Positions 53,069-62,576 of a DNA stretch of 64,000 bases are shown here, in pieces; positions within the stretch are counted from its first letter, which is position 1, and the number at the start of each line of letters is the position of its first letter. Position numbers and translations under genes: made by a program. The DNA is from Polaribacter huanghezhanensis. Its GTDB lineage: Bacteria > Bacteroidota > Bacteroidia > Flavobacteriales > Flavobacteriaceae. Location: contig NZ_CP128595.1 in the NCBI RefSeq assembly GCF_030444335.1, positions 434,001 to 498,000 on the forward strand, written 5' to 3'. Under the pieces are notes generated by a model. That model made no database searches. It was not told the DNA's origin and saw only the letters and a list, made by a program, of their open reading frames with translations.

Positions 53069-56000
53069 ATGATTAAAAAAATCTTTTTTATCATTTTTGT
53101 GTGTATAGGTTTTTCAATCTATGCGCAAACTGGTTCTACAGATTTTAGGTCTAAGAATTTTACGTTGTTAAAAGACACGATTCAGATAGATTCTGTAAGT
53201 ATCAATTCACAATTATTTAAAGTATTTACTCAAGACAAAACGCTAATTCCGTCCTCAGAATATCAAGTAGATTTTGTAAAAGCATTACTTATAATTGATG
53301 CTCAGAAATATGAATTCATAACGATAGAATATTTTCGGTTTCCTGATTTCATCACCAAAGTATATCAAAAATATGATGATAAAATAATTGTTCCAAACAC
53401 CAACAATACACAGCAATTATACAGTTTAACAACCAATAAAAATCAACAACAAAAAGAACTCTTTAACAACTTAGAAACTTCTGGAAATATTACAAGAGGA
53501 TTAACAATTGGAAACAATCAAAACTCGGTTGTAAACTCTTCTTTAGATTTAACAATTAAAGGAAATTTATCTAAAGACGTTACCATAAAAGCCAATATTT
53601 TTGACACCAATATTCCGTTACAAGACAACGGATATTCTCAAAATATTACCGATTTCGATCGTATTTTTATTGAATTTGAACATAAAAAATGGCGCGTAAA
53701 AGCAGGGGATATAGATCTTGCAAATTCTGAGAGTTATTTTATGCCTTTTACCAAAAAGGTTTCAGGTTTAGAAGTGGAGGCAAAACTAAATGACAATCTA
53801 AATGTGCTTGCGTCTGGAGCCGTTGTAAGAGGAAAATTTACAAGCTTTAACTTTGTTGGTAAAGAAGGAAATCAGGGTCCGTATAAAATTATTGGACCAA
53901 ACAACGAAGCTTTTATAATTATCGTTGCCGGTAGCGATGCTTTGTACGCAAACGGCGTTTTGTTAAAACGCGGAGAAAACAAAGATTACACGATAGATTA
54001 TAACAATTCAGAAATTCGGTTTAACACTACTTTTCCGATCACAAATGATATTCGTTTTCAGTTAGATTATCAATATTCGAACAGAAATTACACCCGTTTT
54101 GTTACCTATGAAAAAGCAAGTTACAAGAGCGAAAAGCACATTATTAATGGATTTTTCTACAACGAAAACGATGCTAAAAATCAGCCAATACAACAAAATT
54201 TAACCGATGCTCAAAAACAAATTTTAGCAAATGCAGGTAATGATGAGTCTAAAATGTATGCAAATAGTGCTTATAAAGATGTGTATTCTGAAAACAGAAT
54301 TTTGTACAAAAAAGTAACTAACGGAATTTCTGAAGACTTTGAATATTCTACAAATGCTACGGACGAATTGTACAATGTTACGTTTACATTTATTGGCGCC
54401 AATAAAGGCGATTACAATATAGATAAGTCTATAGCAATTGGAACTATTTACAAATATGTAGGAACCAATTTAGGAAATTATCAACCAATAATCAGATTAG
54501 TTGCTCCGTCAAAATTGCAAGTTGCAGTTATAAACACAACGTATAATCCATCGAAAAAAACGAGTCTTTTTGGAGAACTAGCATTGAGCAATACTGATGC
54601 AAATTTATTTTCTACAATTGATGATACTGAAAATAAAGGTCTGGCTGCAAAACTAAAATGGAAACAACTCTTTGTTGACAAAAAATGGAAATTCTCAACA
54701 GCTTTTGATTACAGTTTTATTCATCAAAATTTTGCTACCCAACAACGTTTTGATGCTGTTGAGTTTAAACGTGATTGGAACATTGTAAGTCCGATAGGAA
54801 ATAGAAATCAAATTAGCACCCAATTTATTTTAGACAACACACAAAATTCTAAATATGTCTATGGTTTTAACTTAATTAATTATTCTAATAATTACAACGG
54901 AATTAAACATGATTTTAATAGCCAAACGAACATAAAAAATACAAAATTCAGCTCGTTTATCAGCTTGTTAAATAGCGAATCAACTTTAGAGAAAAATAGT
55001 TTTTTAAGAGCAAAAGGAAAGATAGAACATTCTTTTTCTAAAGCTTGGATTGGTGGTTTTATCAATTTAGAAACCAATAAAATCGAATCCAAATCAACGC
55101 AACAAAAAAGTGCATTAAGTCATCAATTTAAAGAATACGAAACTTATATTGGGTTAGGAGATTCTACTAAAGTATACACCAAAATTGGTTTTAATTTTAG
55201 GCAAAATGACAGTATTAGAAACAATGCTTTTACAGAAGTAAATTCACGAAAAACCTATTATATCAATAGTAGAATTCTACAAAACACCTCTAGTAATTTA
55301 TCGATTTTTGCAAATTACAGAAGTACAAAAAATACTTTTACAGCTGATGAAAAGGCGTTGAACTCTAAAATAGTTTATAGCCAAAAACTCTTTCGTAATT
55401 TTATCAATTTTAATACTGTTTACGAAACATCTTCTGGAAATATTCCACAGCAAGAATATGTCTATATTAAAACCGAGCCTGGACAAGGATATTATACGTG
55501 GATTGATTACAACAACAACGGAATTAAAGAATTTAACGAATTTGAAATTGCCGTTTATAAGGATCAGGCAGAATATCTGCGTGTTGCCTTGCCAAACTTG
55601 ACTTTTATCAATACGCAACGTGCAAAATGGCAACAAGTTTTTACGATAAATCCATCTCAATGGGCAACTAAAAATGGAGTCAAAAAAATACTTTCACATT
55701 TTTACAATCAAACAAATTTTGTAGTTGATAACGAGCAAAAAAGAAACAACAATTCTTTTAATTTGAATCCGTTTGATATCGATAAAACCAAATTATTAGG
55801 CTTAAATTTTAGTTTGAGAAACAGTTTGTATTTAAACAAAAACCTACAGAAATATAGCTTTATTTTTACCTATGCAACTTCTAAAAATAAACATTTATAC
55901 AACATTGGGAGTCAAGAAAACAACACCAAATTACATCAATTAGAATTTACACAAAAATTAACGCCTTTTTGGCTTTTTGAATTGAAAACAAACACAACTA

Positions 56001-56446
56001 AAGACGAAATTATTACTGAAAACTTCAACAATCAAAATTATAAAATTGACGCCTACGAAATTGCACCGAAATTTATTTTTGAATACAATAAAAATCATCA
56101 ATTTTCTTTCTTTTATCAGTATAAAAACAAAGAAAATAACGTTGGTAGTTTAGAAACTTTACAACAACAAAAACTAGGAAGTTCTTATTATCACAAATCA
56201 ACAAAAAACACGTTAATACGAACAGAAATCAATTTGTTTTACAATAATTTTAACGGTAATCAAAATAGCCCAGTTGCATACCAAATGTTAGAAGGCTTGC
56301 AAGCTGGCAGAAATTATACGTGGTCTTTAATTTATCAGCAAAAAATAAATTCTTTTATCAATTTAAACTTTAATTATTTAGGCAGAAAAGGAGAGAATTC
56401 TACTACAATTCATACTGGTTCAGTTCAATTAAGAGCAGATTTTTAA
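53069..56446 (+). CDS. Large outer-membrane beta-barrel protein, function unknown
   Basis: A 1125-residue exported protein with a signal peptide (cleavage after IYAQ, about 20). After a small N-terminal domain (to about 130) the protein alternates short polar strands and loops throughout and ends in a phenylalanine (SVQLRADF), as outer-membrane barrels do. Near residue 811, YTWIDYNNNGIKEFNEFEI is an EF-hand-like calcium loop, a conserved feature of these Bacteroidota proteins. I know no function for the family. It follows the DNA-repair pair by 31 bases but is unrelated in role. Confidence 0.8.
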   Translation: MIKKIFFIIFVCIGFSIYAQTGSTDFRSKNFTLLKDTIQIDSVSINSQLFKVFTQDKTLIPSSEYQVDFVKALLIIDAQKYEFITIEYFRFPDFITKVYQKYDDKIIVPNTNNTQQLYSLTTNKNQQQKELFNNLETSGNITRGLTIGNNQNSVVNSSLDLTIKGNLSKDVTIKANIFDTNIPLQDNGYSQNITDFDRIFIEFEHKKWRVKAGDIDLANSESYFMPFTKKVSGLEVEAKLNDNLNVLASGAVVRGKFTSFNFVGKEGNQGPYKIIGPNNEAFIIIVAGSDALYANGVLLKRGENKDYTIDYNNSEIRFNTTFPITNDIRFQLDYQYSNRNYTRFVTYEKASYKSEKHIINGFFYNENDAKNQPIQQNLTDAQKQILANAGNDESKMYANSAYKDVYSENRILYKKVTNGISEDFEYSTNATDELYNVTFTFIGANKGDYNIDKSIAIGTIYKYVGTNLGNYQPIIRLVAPSKLQVAVINTTYNPSKKTSLFGELALSNTDANLFSTIDDTENKGLAAKLKWKQLFVDKKWKFSTAFDYSFIHQNFATQQRFDAVEFKRDWNIVSPIGNRNQISTQFILDNTQNSKYVYGFNLINYSNNYNGIKHDFNSQTNIKNTKFSSFISLLNSESTLEKNSFLRAKGKIEHSFSKAWIGGFINLETNKIESKSTQQKSALSHQFKEYETYIGLGDSTKVYTKIGFNFRQNDSIRNNAFTEVNSRKTYYINSRILQNTSSNLSIFANYRSTKNTFTADEKALNSKIVYSQKLFRNFINFNTVYETSSGNIPQQEYVYIKTEPGQGYYTWIDYNNNGIKEFNEFEIAVYKDQAEYLRVALPNLTFINTQRAKWQQVFTINPSQWATKNGVKKILSHFYNQTNFVVDNEQKRNNNSFNLNPFDIDKTKLLGLNFSLRNSLYLNKNLQKYSFIFTYATSKNKHLYNIGSQENNTKLHQLEFTQKLTPFWLFELKTNTTKDEIITENFNNQNYKIDAYEIAPKFIFEYNKNHQFSFFYQYKNKENNVGSLETLQQQKLGSSYYHKSTKNTLIRTEINLFYNNFNGNQNSPVAYQMLEGLQAGRNYTWSLIYQQKINSFINLNFNYLGRKGENSTTIHTGSVQLRADF

Positions 56447-56556
56447 GCTTTAGAAGTTTATAATTATTAAAAAATAACACTAGATTTGTAGTAGCATATA
56501 ATTGAAACAACTTATTTGCGTTATACTACAAACAATACTAATATTAAACACAAAAA

Positions 56557-57057
56557 ATGAAAAAGCTATTTATCGTTATTGCAATTTTAACAGCTTCTTT
56601 TACACAAGCACAACAAGAAGTTAAATTAGACATTTTTGATGCCTTAGTTTTAAAAACTATTGAAGTTTCTTATGAAAAATATATAGACGAGACCTCTTCG
56701 TTTGGTATTTCTGGATTTATAAATTTTGAAAAAAATAGTGCAGATTTCAAATACAACGAAAAACGTGTTATTACACCTTATTTTCGTCATTACTTTACTT
56801 TTGATAACAATTGGAACTTCTTTGGTGAAGGTTTTTTTGCTTTTAATTTTGGAGAAAAAGAAATTCCAATGCTTGGCGGACCAAGTACTTATGAAGATTA
56901 CACAGATGGCGCCTTAGGTATTGCAGTTGGATTGAAGTATGTTTCTGAAGGTGGTTTTACAGTTGATGTTTATGGTGGTGCTGGACGTAATTTATTTAGC
57001 ATAAACTCACCTATAGTTGTACCTAGACTTGGTGTAAATATTGGTTGGAGACTTTAA
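56557..57057 (+). CDS. Small outer-membrane beta-barrel protein
   Basis: A 166-residue protein with a signal peptide (ILTASFTQAQ, cleavage near 19) and an alternating pattern of eight or so strands typical of OmpW/OMP_b-brl-like barrels (SSFGISGFINF, ITPYFRHYFTF, NFFGEGFFAFNFG, GIAVGLKYV), ending VNIGWRL. No ligand or pore function can be assigned. A possible -7 element TAGATTTG lies at 56481-56488. A strong terminator follows. Confidence 0.85.
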   Translation: MKKLFIVIAILTASFTQAQQEVKLDIFDALVLKTIEVSYEKYIDETSSFGISGFINFEKNSADFKYNEKRVITPYFRHYFTFDNNWNFFGEGFFAFNFGEKEIPMLGGPSTYEDYTDGALGIAVGLKYVSEGGFTVDVYGGAGRNLFSINSPIVVPRLGVNIGWRL

Positions 57058-57079
57058 AAACCACTAACATTAAAATATA

Positions 57080-57114
57080 AAAAAACCTCAAGGCAATACT
57101 TTGAGGTTTTTTTT
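57080..57114. terminator. Bidirectional terminator between the outer-membrane gene and glyS
   Basis: A stem AAAACCTCAA / TTTGAGGTTTT around GGCAATAC, with an A run before and a T run after. It serves the plus-strand gene and can serve glyS, which converges on it. Confidence 0.88.
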
Positions 57115-57135
57115 ATTCTTTAAAACACCATGTGT

Positions 57136-58678
57136 TTACATTTTTTGCAACCAAGTTTTTATAGCAACTTCTGCGTTGATAATCTCTTTTAAATCAGTAA
57201 TTGCAACACGTTTTTGTTCCATGGTGTCTCTGTGTCTAATGGTTACGCAATTATCTTCTAAGGTATCGTGATCTACGGTAATACAAAACGGTGTTCCGTT
57301 TGCATCTTGTCTTCTATAACGCTTACCAACCGCATCTTTTTCATCATAGAAAACATTGAAATCCCATTTTAAATCGTTTAAAATTTTACGAGCAACTTCT
57401 GGCAAACCATCTTTTTTAACCAATGGTAAAACTGCCGCTTTAAAAGGTGCTAAAACTGCTGGTAATTTTAGAACTGTTCTGGTAGTTCCGTTTTCTAATT
57501 CTTCTTCTTGTAAGGCGTTAGAAAACACTGCTAAAAACATTCTGTCTAATCCAATAGAAGTTTCTACAACATAAGGCGTATAACTTTTATTTTCTTCATG
57601 ATCAAAGTATTGTAATTTCTTTCCAGAAAACTCTTCGTGTGCTTTTAAATCGAAATCTGTTCTTGAGTGAATTCCTTCTAATTCTTTAAATCCGAACGGA
57701 AACTTAAACTCAATATCAGAAGCCGCATCTGCATAATGTGCTAATTTATCATGATCGTGAAAACGATAATTTTCTGCACCCATTCCTAAAGATAAATGCC
57801 ATTTCATTCTGGTTTCTTTCCAGTTTTCGTACCATTCTTTTTGAGTTCCTGGTTTTACAAAAAATTGCATTTCCATTTGTTCAAATTCTCGCATTCTAAA
57901 AATAAACTGTCTTGCAACAATTTCGTTTCTAAACGCCTTACCAGTTTGTGCAATTCCAAACGGAATTTTCATTCGACCCGTTTTTTGCACATTTAAGAAG
58001 TTTACAAAAATTCCTTGAGCCGTTTCTGGACGTAAATACACTTTCGTAGAATTTTCTGCTGAAGCACCAATTTGTGTTCCGAACATCAAATTAAATTGCT
58101 TTACTTCTGTCCAATTTTTAGAACCAGAAGCAGGACAAGCAATTCCTAAATCTATAATAAGCTGTCTAAAACCAACTAAATCACTTTCTTCTTGAACACG
58201 AGTCAATTCAACCGTAATTTCATCCATTTTTTTTTGACGGCGCAACACATTTGCATTTGTTGCTCTAAACTCAGCTTCATCAAAAGCATCTCCAAAACGT
58301 TTTTTTTGCTTTGGTGATCTCTTTTTCAATTTTCTCGTTAATTTTTTCTCTAAAATCTTCTACCAAAACATCAGCTCTGTAACGTTTTTTAGAATCTTTA
58401 TTGTCAATTAATGGATCGTTAAAAGCATCCACATGACCAGAAGCTTTCCAAGTTGTTGGATGCATTAAAATAGCGGCATCAATACCCACAATATTTTCGT
58501 GCATTTGCACCATTGCTTTCCACCAATAATCTCTAATATTTTTCTTCAACTCAACGCCATTTTGAGCATAATCATACACCGCACTTAATCCGTCATAAAT
58601 TTCAGAGGATTGAAATACATAACCGTATTCTTTAGCGTGCGATAACACTTTCTTAAATTGATCTTCTTGTTTTGCCAT
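57136..58678 (-). CDS. glyS: Glycine--tRNA ligase, interrupted by a single-base frameshift
   Basis: The gene reads in two frames: an N-terminal part from 58678 (starting MAKQEDQFKKVLSHAKEYGY) and a C-terminal part ending at 57136, which overlap at 58280-58329. The break is in a run of eight A on the coding strand (58300-58307). Removing one A joins ITKAKK to RFGDAFDEAEFRATN and gives 513 residues, the usual size of this dimeric class II GlyRS. Class II motifs RPETAQGIFVNF, FRNEIVARQFIFRMREFEQME and ETSIGLDRMFLAVF are in the second part. The enzyme is essential and no second glyS is in view, so a sequencing error or slippage is more likely than loss. Confidence 0.95.
58300..58307 (-). other. 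A8 homopolymer at the glyS frameshift
   Basis: Eight T on the plus strand, eight A in the coding sense. Seven would keep the frame. Confidence 0.9.
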
Positions 58679-58686
58679 AATGAGTG

Positions 58687-58716
58687 CAAAGATACAGTAA
58701 TCTAAAAAGTTAACAA
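58687..58716 (-). promoter_or_regulatory. glyS promoter with -7 TATCTTTG and -33 TTG
   Basis: On the minus strand TATCTTTG (58694-58687) is preceded by TTG (58716-58714) at a 19-base spacing, a full match to the Bacteroidota consensus. The -7 element ends only 8 bases before the glyS ATG at 58678, so the transcript should be leaderless or nearly so. Confidence 0.7.
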
Positions 58717-58723
58717 GAAAAAA

Positions 58724-59287
58724 TTAATGCTCTTTTTTGCATCGATAAACAAATGCTGGCGGGAAATTTAATAGTTCAAAATCTAAAGATATTTTTTCTT
58801 TAAAAACAGCTTTTAGCTTTTTGTAATAGGTTAAACTATATTGATATTGAATAAAAGTTCCGTCTTTATGCAACGAGTTTAAAGAGTTTTTTAAAATGGC
58901 ACTAGAAATTGTATTTGGAAGAATTGTTAATGGTAAACTTGAAACAATATGACAGGCTTTTGAAAAACCTAACTTTTCCATTTCTGGTTGTATTTCTTCT
59001 GCGGATGCTTTTAAAACCGTTAACTGCGGATGCTTTATCTTTTTTAAATTTTCGTAAAATACATCATTCACTTCAAAGCAAATTAAATGAGAGTCTGGTT
59101 GTAGTTTTTTTAATATTTGATGTGTAATTACACCATTTCCTGGACCTAATTCTACCAACACTTTACAAGAAGAAAAATCGATTTCTTTTAACATTTTTTG
59201 AGCTAAAAACCGAGAACTTGGTGTCACGGTCCCAGAAGTTTTTATGTTCTTGACAGCTACTTTAAAAAAGTCAATTTTTTTACCCAC
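58724..59287 (-). CDS. Class I SAM-dependent methyltransferase (phospholipid N-methyltransferase-like)
   Basis: A 187-residue methyltransferase with the KsgA/PmtA-type layout: KTSGTVTPSSRFLAQKML at the start, the SAM motif LVELGPGNGVITHQIL (about 39-54), the acidic ICFEVNDVFYENL strand, and VSSLPLTILPNTI as the substrate-side motif near 115. The TPSS...SLPL pattern is that of small phospholipid N-methyltransferases and rRNA-dimethylase relatives. I favour a lipid or small-molecule acceptor but cannot prove it. It lies 46 bases upstream of glyS and is divergent from comF. Confidence 0.85.
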   Translation of the reverse strand: MGKKIDFFKVAVKNIKTSGTVTPSSRFLAQKMLKEIDFSSCKVLVELGPGNGVITHQILKKLQPDSHLICFEVNDVFYENLKKIKHPQLTVLKASAEEIQPEMEKLGFSKACHIVSSLPLTILPNTISSAILKNSLNSLHKDGTFIQYQYSLTYYKKLKAVFKEKISLDFELLNFPPAFVYRCKKEH

Positions 59288-59328
59288 TAATTTGTTTTTT
59301 AGTATCTTAACTTTAAAAAGCTAAGAAA

Positions 59329-60015
59329 ATGAATTATTTACAAGATCTCGTGCATCTTTTTTTTCCGAAGATATGCATTACTTGCGAATCCAAGTTATTA
59401 CAATCCGAAAAAATCATCTGCACACTTTGTAGACATGATTTACCTATAATTTGTTACAAAGATTATAAAGATAATAAAATTACGAAGGCTTTTTACGGTA
59501 GAATTCCGATCGAAAAAGCAAGTTCCTTTTTGTTTTATAGAAAAGAAGGAAAAACGAAAGACTTAATTCATGCTTTAAAGTACAAAGGAAATCAAGAAGT
59601 CGGTGTTTTTATTGGCGATTGGCTTGGTAACATCTTAAAAGACTCTAATGAGTTTGCTGATATCGATTGTATTATTCCTGTTCCGTTACATCCAAAAAAA
59701 CTTAAAAAACGCGGCTATAATCAATTGACAACTTTCGGCTTAAGTTTGTCAAAACATCTAGAAAAACCATATTTAGAAGATGTTTTAATTAGAACCTCTG
59801 CCTCAAAAACACAAACTTTTAAGCAGCGTTTCGAAAGGTTTAGCAACAACGACACAAAATTTAGTGTACCAAATTCATCCACCTTAAAAAACAAACACAT
59901 CTTATTAATTGACGACGTAATTACAACTGGAGCAACACTAGAATCTTGTTGTAAAGAATTATTAATTGCAGAAAACAGTAAAATCAGTATTGTAACAATG
60001 GCGTATACAGAATAA
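59329..60015 (+). CDS. comF: ComF family protein
   Basis: A 228-residue protein with an N-terminal zinc-finger-like segment (CITCESKL ... CTLCRHDLP, about 16-43) and a C-terminal phosphoribosyltransferase domain. The PRPP-binding motif is HILLIDDVITTGATLESC (about 190-207), and the conserved VPLHPKKLKKRGYNQ precedes it. ComF takes part in DNA uptake during natural transformation in other bacteria, as a helper rather than a transferase with known substrate. It is a single gene. Confidence 0.94.
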   Translation: MNYLQDLVHLFFPKICITCESKLLQSEKIICTLCRHDLPIICYKDYKDNKITKAFYGRIPIEKASSFLFYRKEGKTKDLIHALKYKGNQEVGVFIGDWLGNILKDSNEFADIDCIIPVPLHPKKLKKRGYNQLTTFGLSLSKHLEKPYLEDVLIRTSASKTQTFKQRFERFSNNDTKFSVPNSSTLKNKHILLIDDVITTGATLESCCKELLIAENSKISIVTMAYTE

Positions 60016-60079
60016 TTTAACTAAAAAATGAGGCTTTTAACAGTAAAAAAATTGTTATTTTGCGATAAAATTAGACCCA

Positions 60080-61687
60080 TTGAAATCCTTTTTAAAACAC
60101 ATCATTTTTGTTTTTGCAGTAATTCTTTTAACAAGTAATTGCGCAAGAAAAGGAAGACCTAATGGTGGACTAAAAGACAGTTTAGCTCCTGTTATAGTAA
60201 CTGCAAATCCGCCTTATAAAAGCATCCATTTTAATAGCAAAAAAATTAAACTTTCGTTTGATGAATATATTACGTTGAAAAACACCAATCAACAATTGGT
60301 GATTTCTCCGCCGTTAAAATATTTTCCAACTATTAGTCCACAAGGATCTCCAAGCAAAGAAATTACGATTAAATTAACTGATACTTTAAAAGCAAACACC
60401 ACCTATATTTTTAATTTCGGAAATAGTATTGAAGACAATAATGAAGGAAATGTTTTAAAGAGTTTTAACTACGTTTTTTCTACCGGTAATTATGTAGATT
60501 CTTTAAAAACAAAAGGATTTATTAAAGATGCTTTTAATAATAAATTTGACAAAGACATTAGCGTTTTACTATATAAAGTAGACTCTGCATATTCAGATTC
60601 TATTATCTACAAACAAAAACCAAATTACATTACAAACGCAATAGATTCTTTGTATAAAATTACAAATATTAAAGAAGGGAAATATCTTTTGATTGCCTTA
60701 AAAGATGTTTCTAACAACTACACTTTTAATCCGAAAGAAGACAAAATAGGTTTTTACGACCGGTTGATAGAATTGCCAAAAGATAGCACTATAAATGAGC
60801 CTCTATCGCTTTTTAAAGAAACTCCGCCATTTAAAATAATCTCTGCAAAAGAAACATCAAAAGGAAAAATTCTCTTTTCTTTTGAAGGTGACAGAGAAAA
60901 TATTAATCTTAAAGTAGTATCTGATGTTTTGCCAAATTTTAAAAGCCAATCTAGGTTAGACAATGCAAAAGACAGTCTTTATTTTTGGCATTCAAAAATC
61001 AATAAAGATTCTTTAGTTTTTAAAGTTAAAAAAGATACTTATGTGGATACTTTAACTGTTTTTCTTAGAAGCAAAGTAGTAGATTCTTTAAAAATAAACT
61101 CGAATATTACCCAAATATTAGATTTAAAAGATACGTTAACGTTAACGAGTAACAATCCTATAATTAAAATTGACACCACAAAAATTCACTTTTTTGATAA
61201 AGATTCGATGGCTGTTTCTTATCGATCTCTTTTAAGAAAATCAACAAATAAAATTCTGTTTTTATTTGATAAAAAATACAATACTACTTATAAATTAAGG
61301 CTCTTACCAAAAGCTTTGACAGACATTTTTGAAACACAAAACGACACTTTAAATTACAGTTTTAACACAAAAGAGCCTGAAGATTATGGAAGTATCACAT
61401 TAACAATTAACAAAAAACCCTCATCGCCAGTAATTGTAGAACTTATCTCTGAAAACAATAAAAAAGTTGTTCAAAAAATTAACGTTACAAGCACTAAAAA
61501 TATTCAATTCAATTTACTTCCTCCAGGAGAATATATTGTTAGAGCAATTCTAGATAAAAACAACAATAACAAATGGGACACAGGTCGTTATTTGAAAAAA
61601 AATCAACCGGAAAAAATGATTTACTTACCAGTAACGTTTCACATAAAAGCAAATTGGAATTTTTCTGAAGTATTTACAATAAATTAA
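60080..61687 (+). CDS. Ig-like domain lipoprotein
   Basis: A 535-residue lipoprotein starting at TTG, with a lipobox LLTSNC (Cys at about 21). Residues 30-150 are a bacterial Ig-like (Big_5) domain (PVIVTANPPYKSIHFNSKKIKLSFDEYI, NTTYIFNFGNSIEDNNEGN), followed by further beta-rich repeats and a C-terminal carboxypeptidase-regulatory-like fold with LDKNNNNKWDTGRYL. This is a widely conserved Bacteroidota surface protein of unknown function. A weak TA-TTTTG promoter-like element lies 18 bases upstream. Confidence 0.87.
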   Translation: MKSFLKHIIFVFAVILLTSNCARKGRPNGGLKDSLAPVIVTANPPYKSIHFNSKKIKLSFDEYITLKNTNQQLVISPPLKYFPTISPQGSPSKEITIKLTDTLKANTTYIFNFGNSIEDNNEGNVLKSFNYVFSTGNYVDSLKTKGFIKDAFNNKFDKDISVLLYKVDSAYSDSIIYKQKPNYITNAIDSLYKITNIKEGKYLLIALKDVSNNYTFNPKEDKIGFYDRLIELPKDSTINEPLSLFKETPPFKIISAKETSKGKILFSFEGDRENINLKVVSDVLPNFKSQSRLDNAKDSLYFWHSKINKDSLVFKVKKDTYVDTLTVFLRSKVVDSLKINSNITQILDLKDTLTLTSNNPIIKIDTTKIHFFDKDSMAVSYRSLLRKSTNKILFLFDKKYNTTYKLRLLPKALTDIFETQNDTLNYSFNTKEPEDYGSITLTINKKPSSPVIVELISENNKKVVQKINVTSTKNIQFNLLPPGEYIVRAILDKNNNNKWDTGRYLKKNQPEKMIYLPVTFHIKANWNFSEVFTIN

Positions 61688-61701
61688 TCATATCTGAGTT
61701 A

Positions 61702-61730
61702 TTGTTTATGCCCTTGTTTTAATATATTTG
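61702..61730 (+). promoter_or_regulatory. Promoter with -33 TTG and -7 TATATTTG upstream of the THC0290-type gene
   Basis: TTG at 61702-61704, an 18-base spacer, then TATATTTG at 61723-61730, a full consensus match 20 bases before the TTG start at 61751. Confidence 0.7.
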
Positions 61731-61750
61731 TGCACTTATAAAACTCTTTT

Positions 61751-62548
61751 TTGAGGAAACCCTTGAAAATATTATTCTTTCTCGTAATAACTTTATCTGT
61801 AAATTCCCAACATCTCACACATGATGTTGGCTTCTTTGCTGGTACAGCTACAGTACAAACAGACTATGGACAAAGAGGAAACTTTTTAAGTAGTTATGGT
61901 AATAGTGCCATGTCTTTTAGTTTAGTATATTATTTACATTTTTTTAATCTAGATACACGTTGGAATGCCGGAGATGATGTTGCCAACCATTTAATGTTAA
62001 AAACAGAATTTAATATCATGACAAAAGCTAATTTTCAGCATTATGGTGCCTATACAAGTGGAAACTCTAACTTAGCTATACAATTAAGGGCTATGAAAGG
62101 AACAATTTCTATGCTTAACTTTGGAGTTCAAGCAGAATATTATTTTAAAGATTTAAGAGAGTTTATGTTTCCATATTCTGAAATGAAATGGAATCCTTAT
62201 GTAAGTCTTGGCTTTAAATATTCTACCTATAAAAACACGTTAACTTCAGACTTAGGTGATTGGAGAACTGACATTACCGTTCTACCTACAAAATATAGAG
62301 TTCCTGGTAATTTAGCAGTTGGAAATGGAGGTGCTTTTTCCTTTATTTTAGGCGCTGGAACGCGTTACAAATTATCTGAAAAATTTGATTTAGCTGCCAA
62401 TTTTAATTGGCAATTCTTTTTCTCTGATGCCGTTGATGGTTTACAAGCAGATGTTTTAGAAAACAAAAATAATGAATGGTTAATTCATTTACAAGTTGGT
62501 ATTATTTATCACCTAAATTTTGCTGGAGGAATTTTCTTTAAAAAATAA
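61751..62548 (+). CDS. THC0290_0291-type exported protein, probable outer-membrane barrel
   Basis: A 265-residue exported protein. The TTG at 61751 gives the signal peptide RKPLKILFFLVITLSVNSQ; an inner TTG at 61763 is possible. The mature part begins HLTHDVGFFAGTATVQTDYG, a hallmark of the flavobacterial family named THC0290_0291, and continues with beta-strand blocks (PYVSLGFKYSTYK, AFSFILGAGTRYKL, ANFNWQFFFSDAVDGLQ), ending IIYHLNFAGGIFFKK. It is probably an outer-membrane protein; function unknown. It has a good promoter of its own. Confidence 0.85.
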   Translation: MRKPLKILFFLVITLSVNSQHLTHDVGFFAGTATVQTDYGQRGNFLSSYGNSAMSFSLVYYLHFFNLDTRWNAGDDVANHLMLKTEFNIMTKANFQHYGAYTSGNSNLAIQLRAMKGTISMLNFGVQAEYYFKDLREFMFPYSEMKWNPYVSLGFKYSTYKNTLTSDLGDWRTDITVLPTKYRVPGNLAVGNGGAFSFILGAGTRYKLSEKFDLAANFNWQFFFSDAVDGLQADVLENKNNEWLIHLQVGIIYHLNFAGGIFFKK

Positions 62549-62576
62549 AACTCGATGAAATTTCTTCGTTTTTTTA
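62547..62576. terminator. Weak bidirectional hairpin between convergent genes
   Basis: CGAtGA and TCtTCG around AATT, with A-rich and T-rich flanks, between the stops at 62548 and 62577. The short stem with one mismatch makes it a tentative call. Confidence 0.4.
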
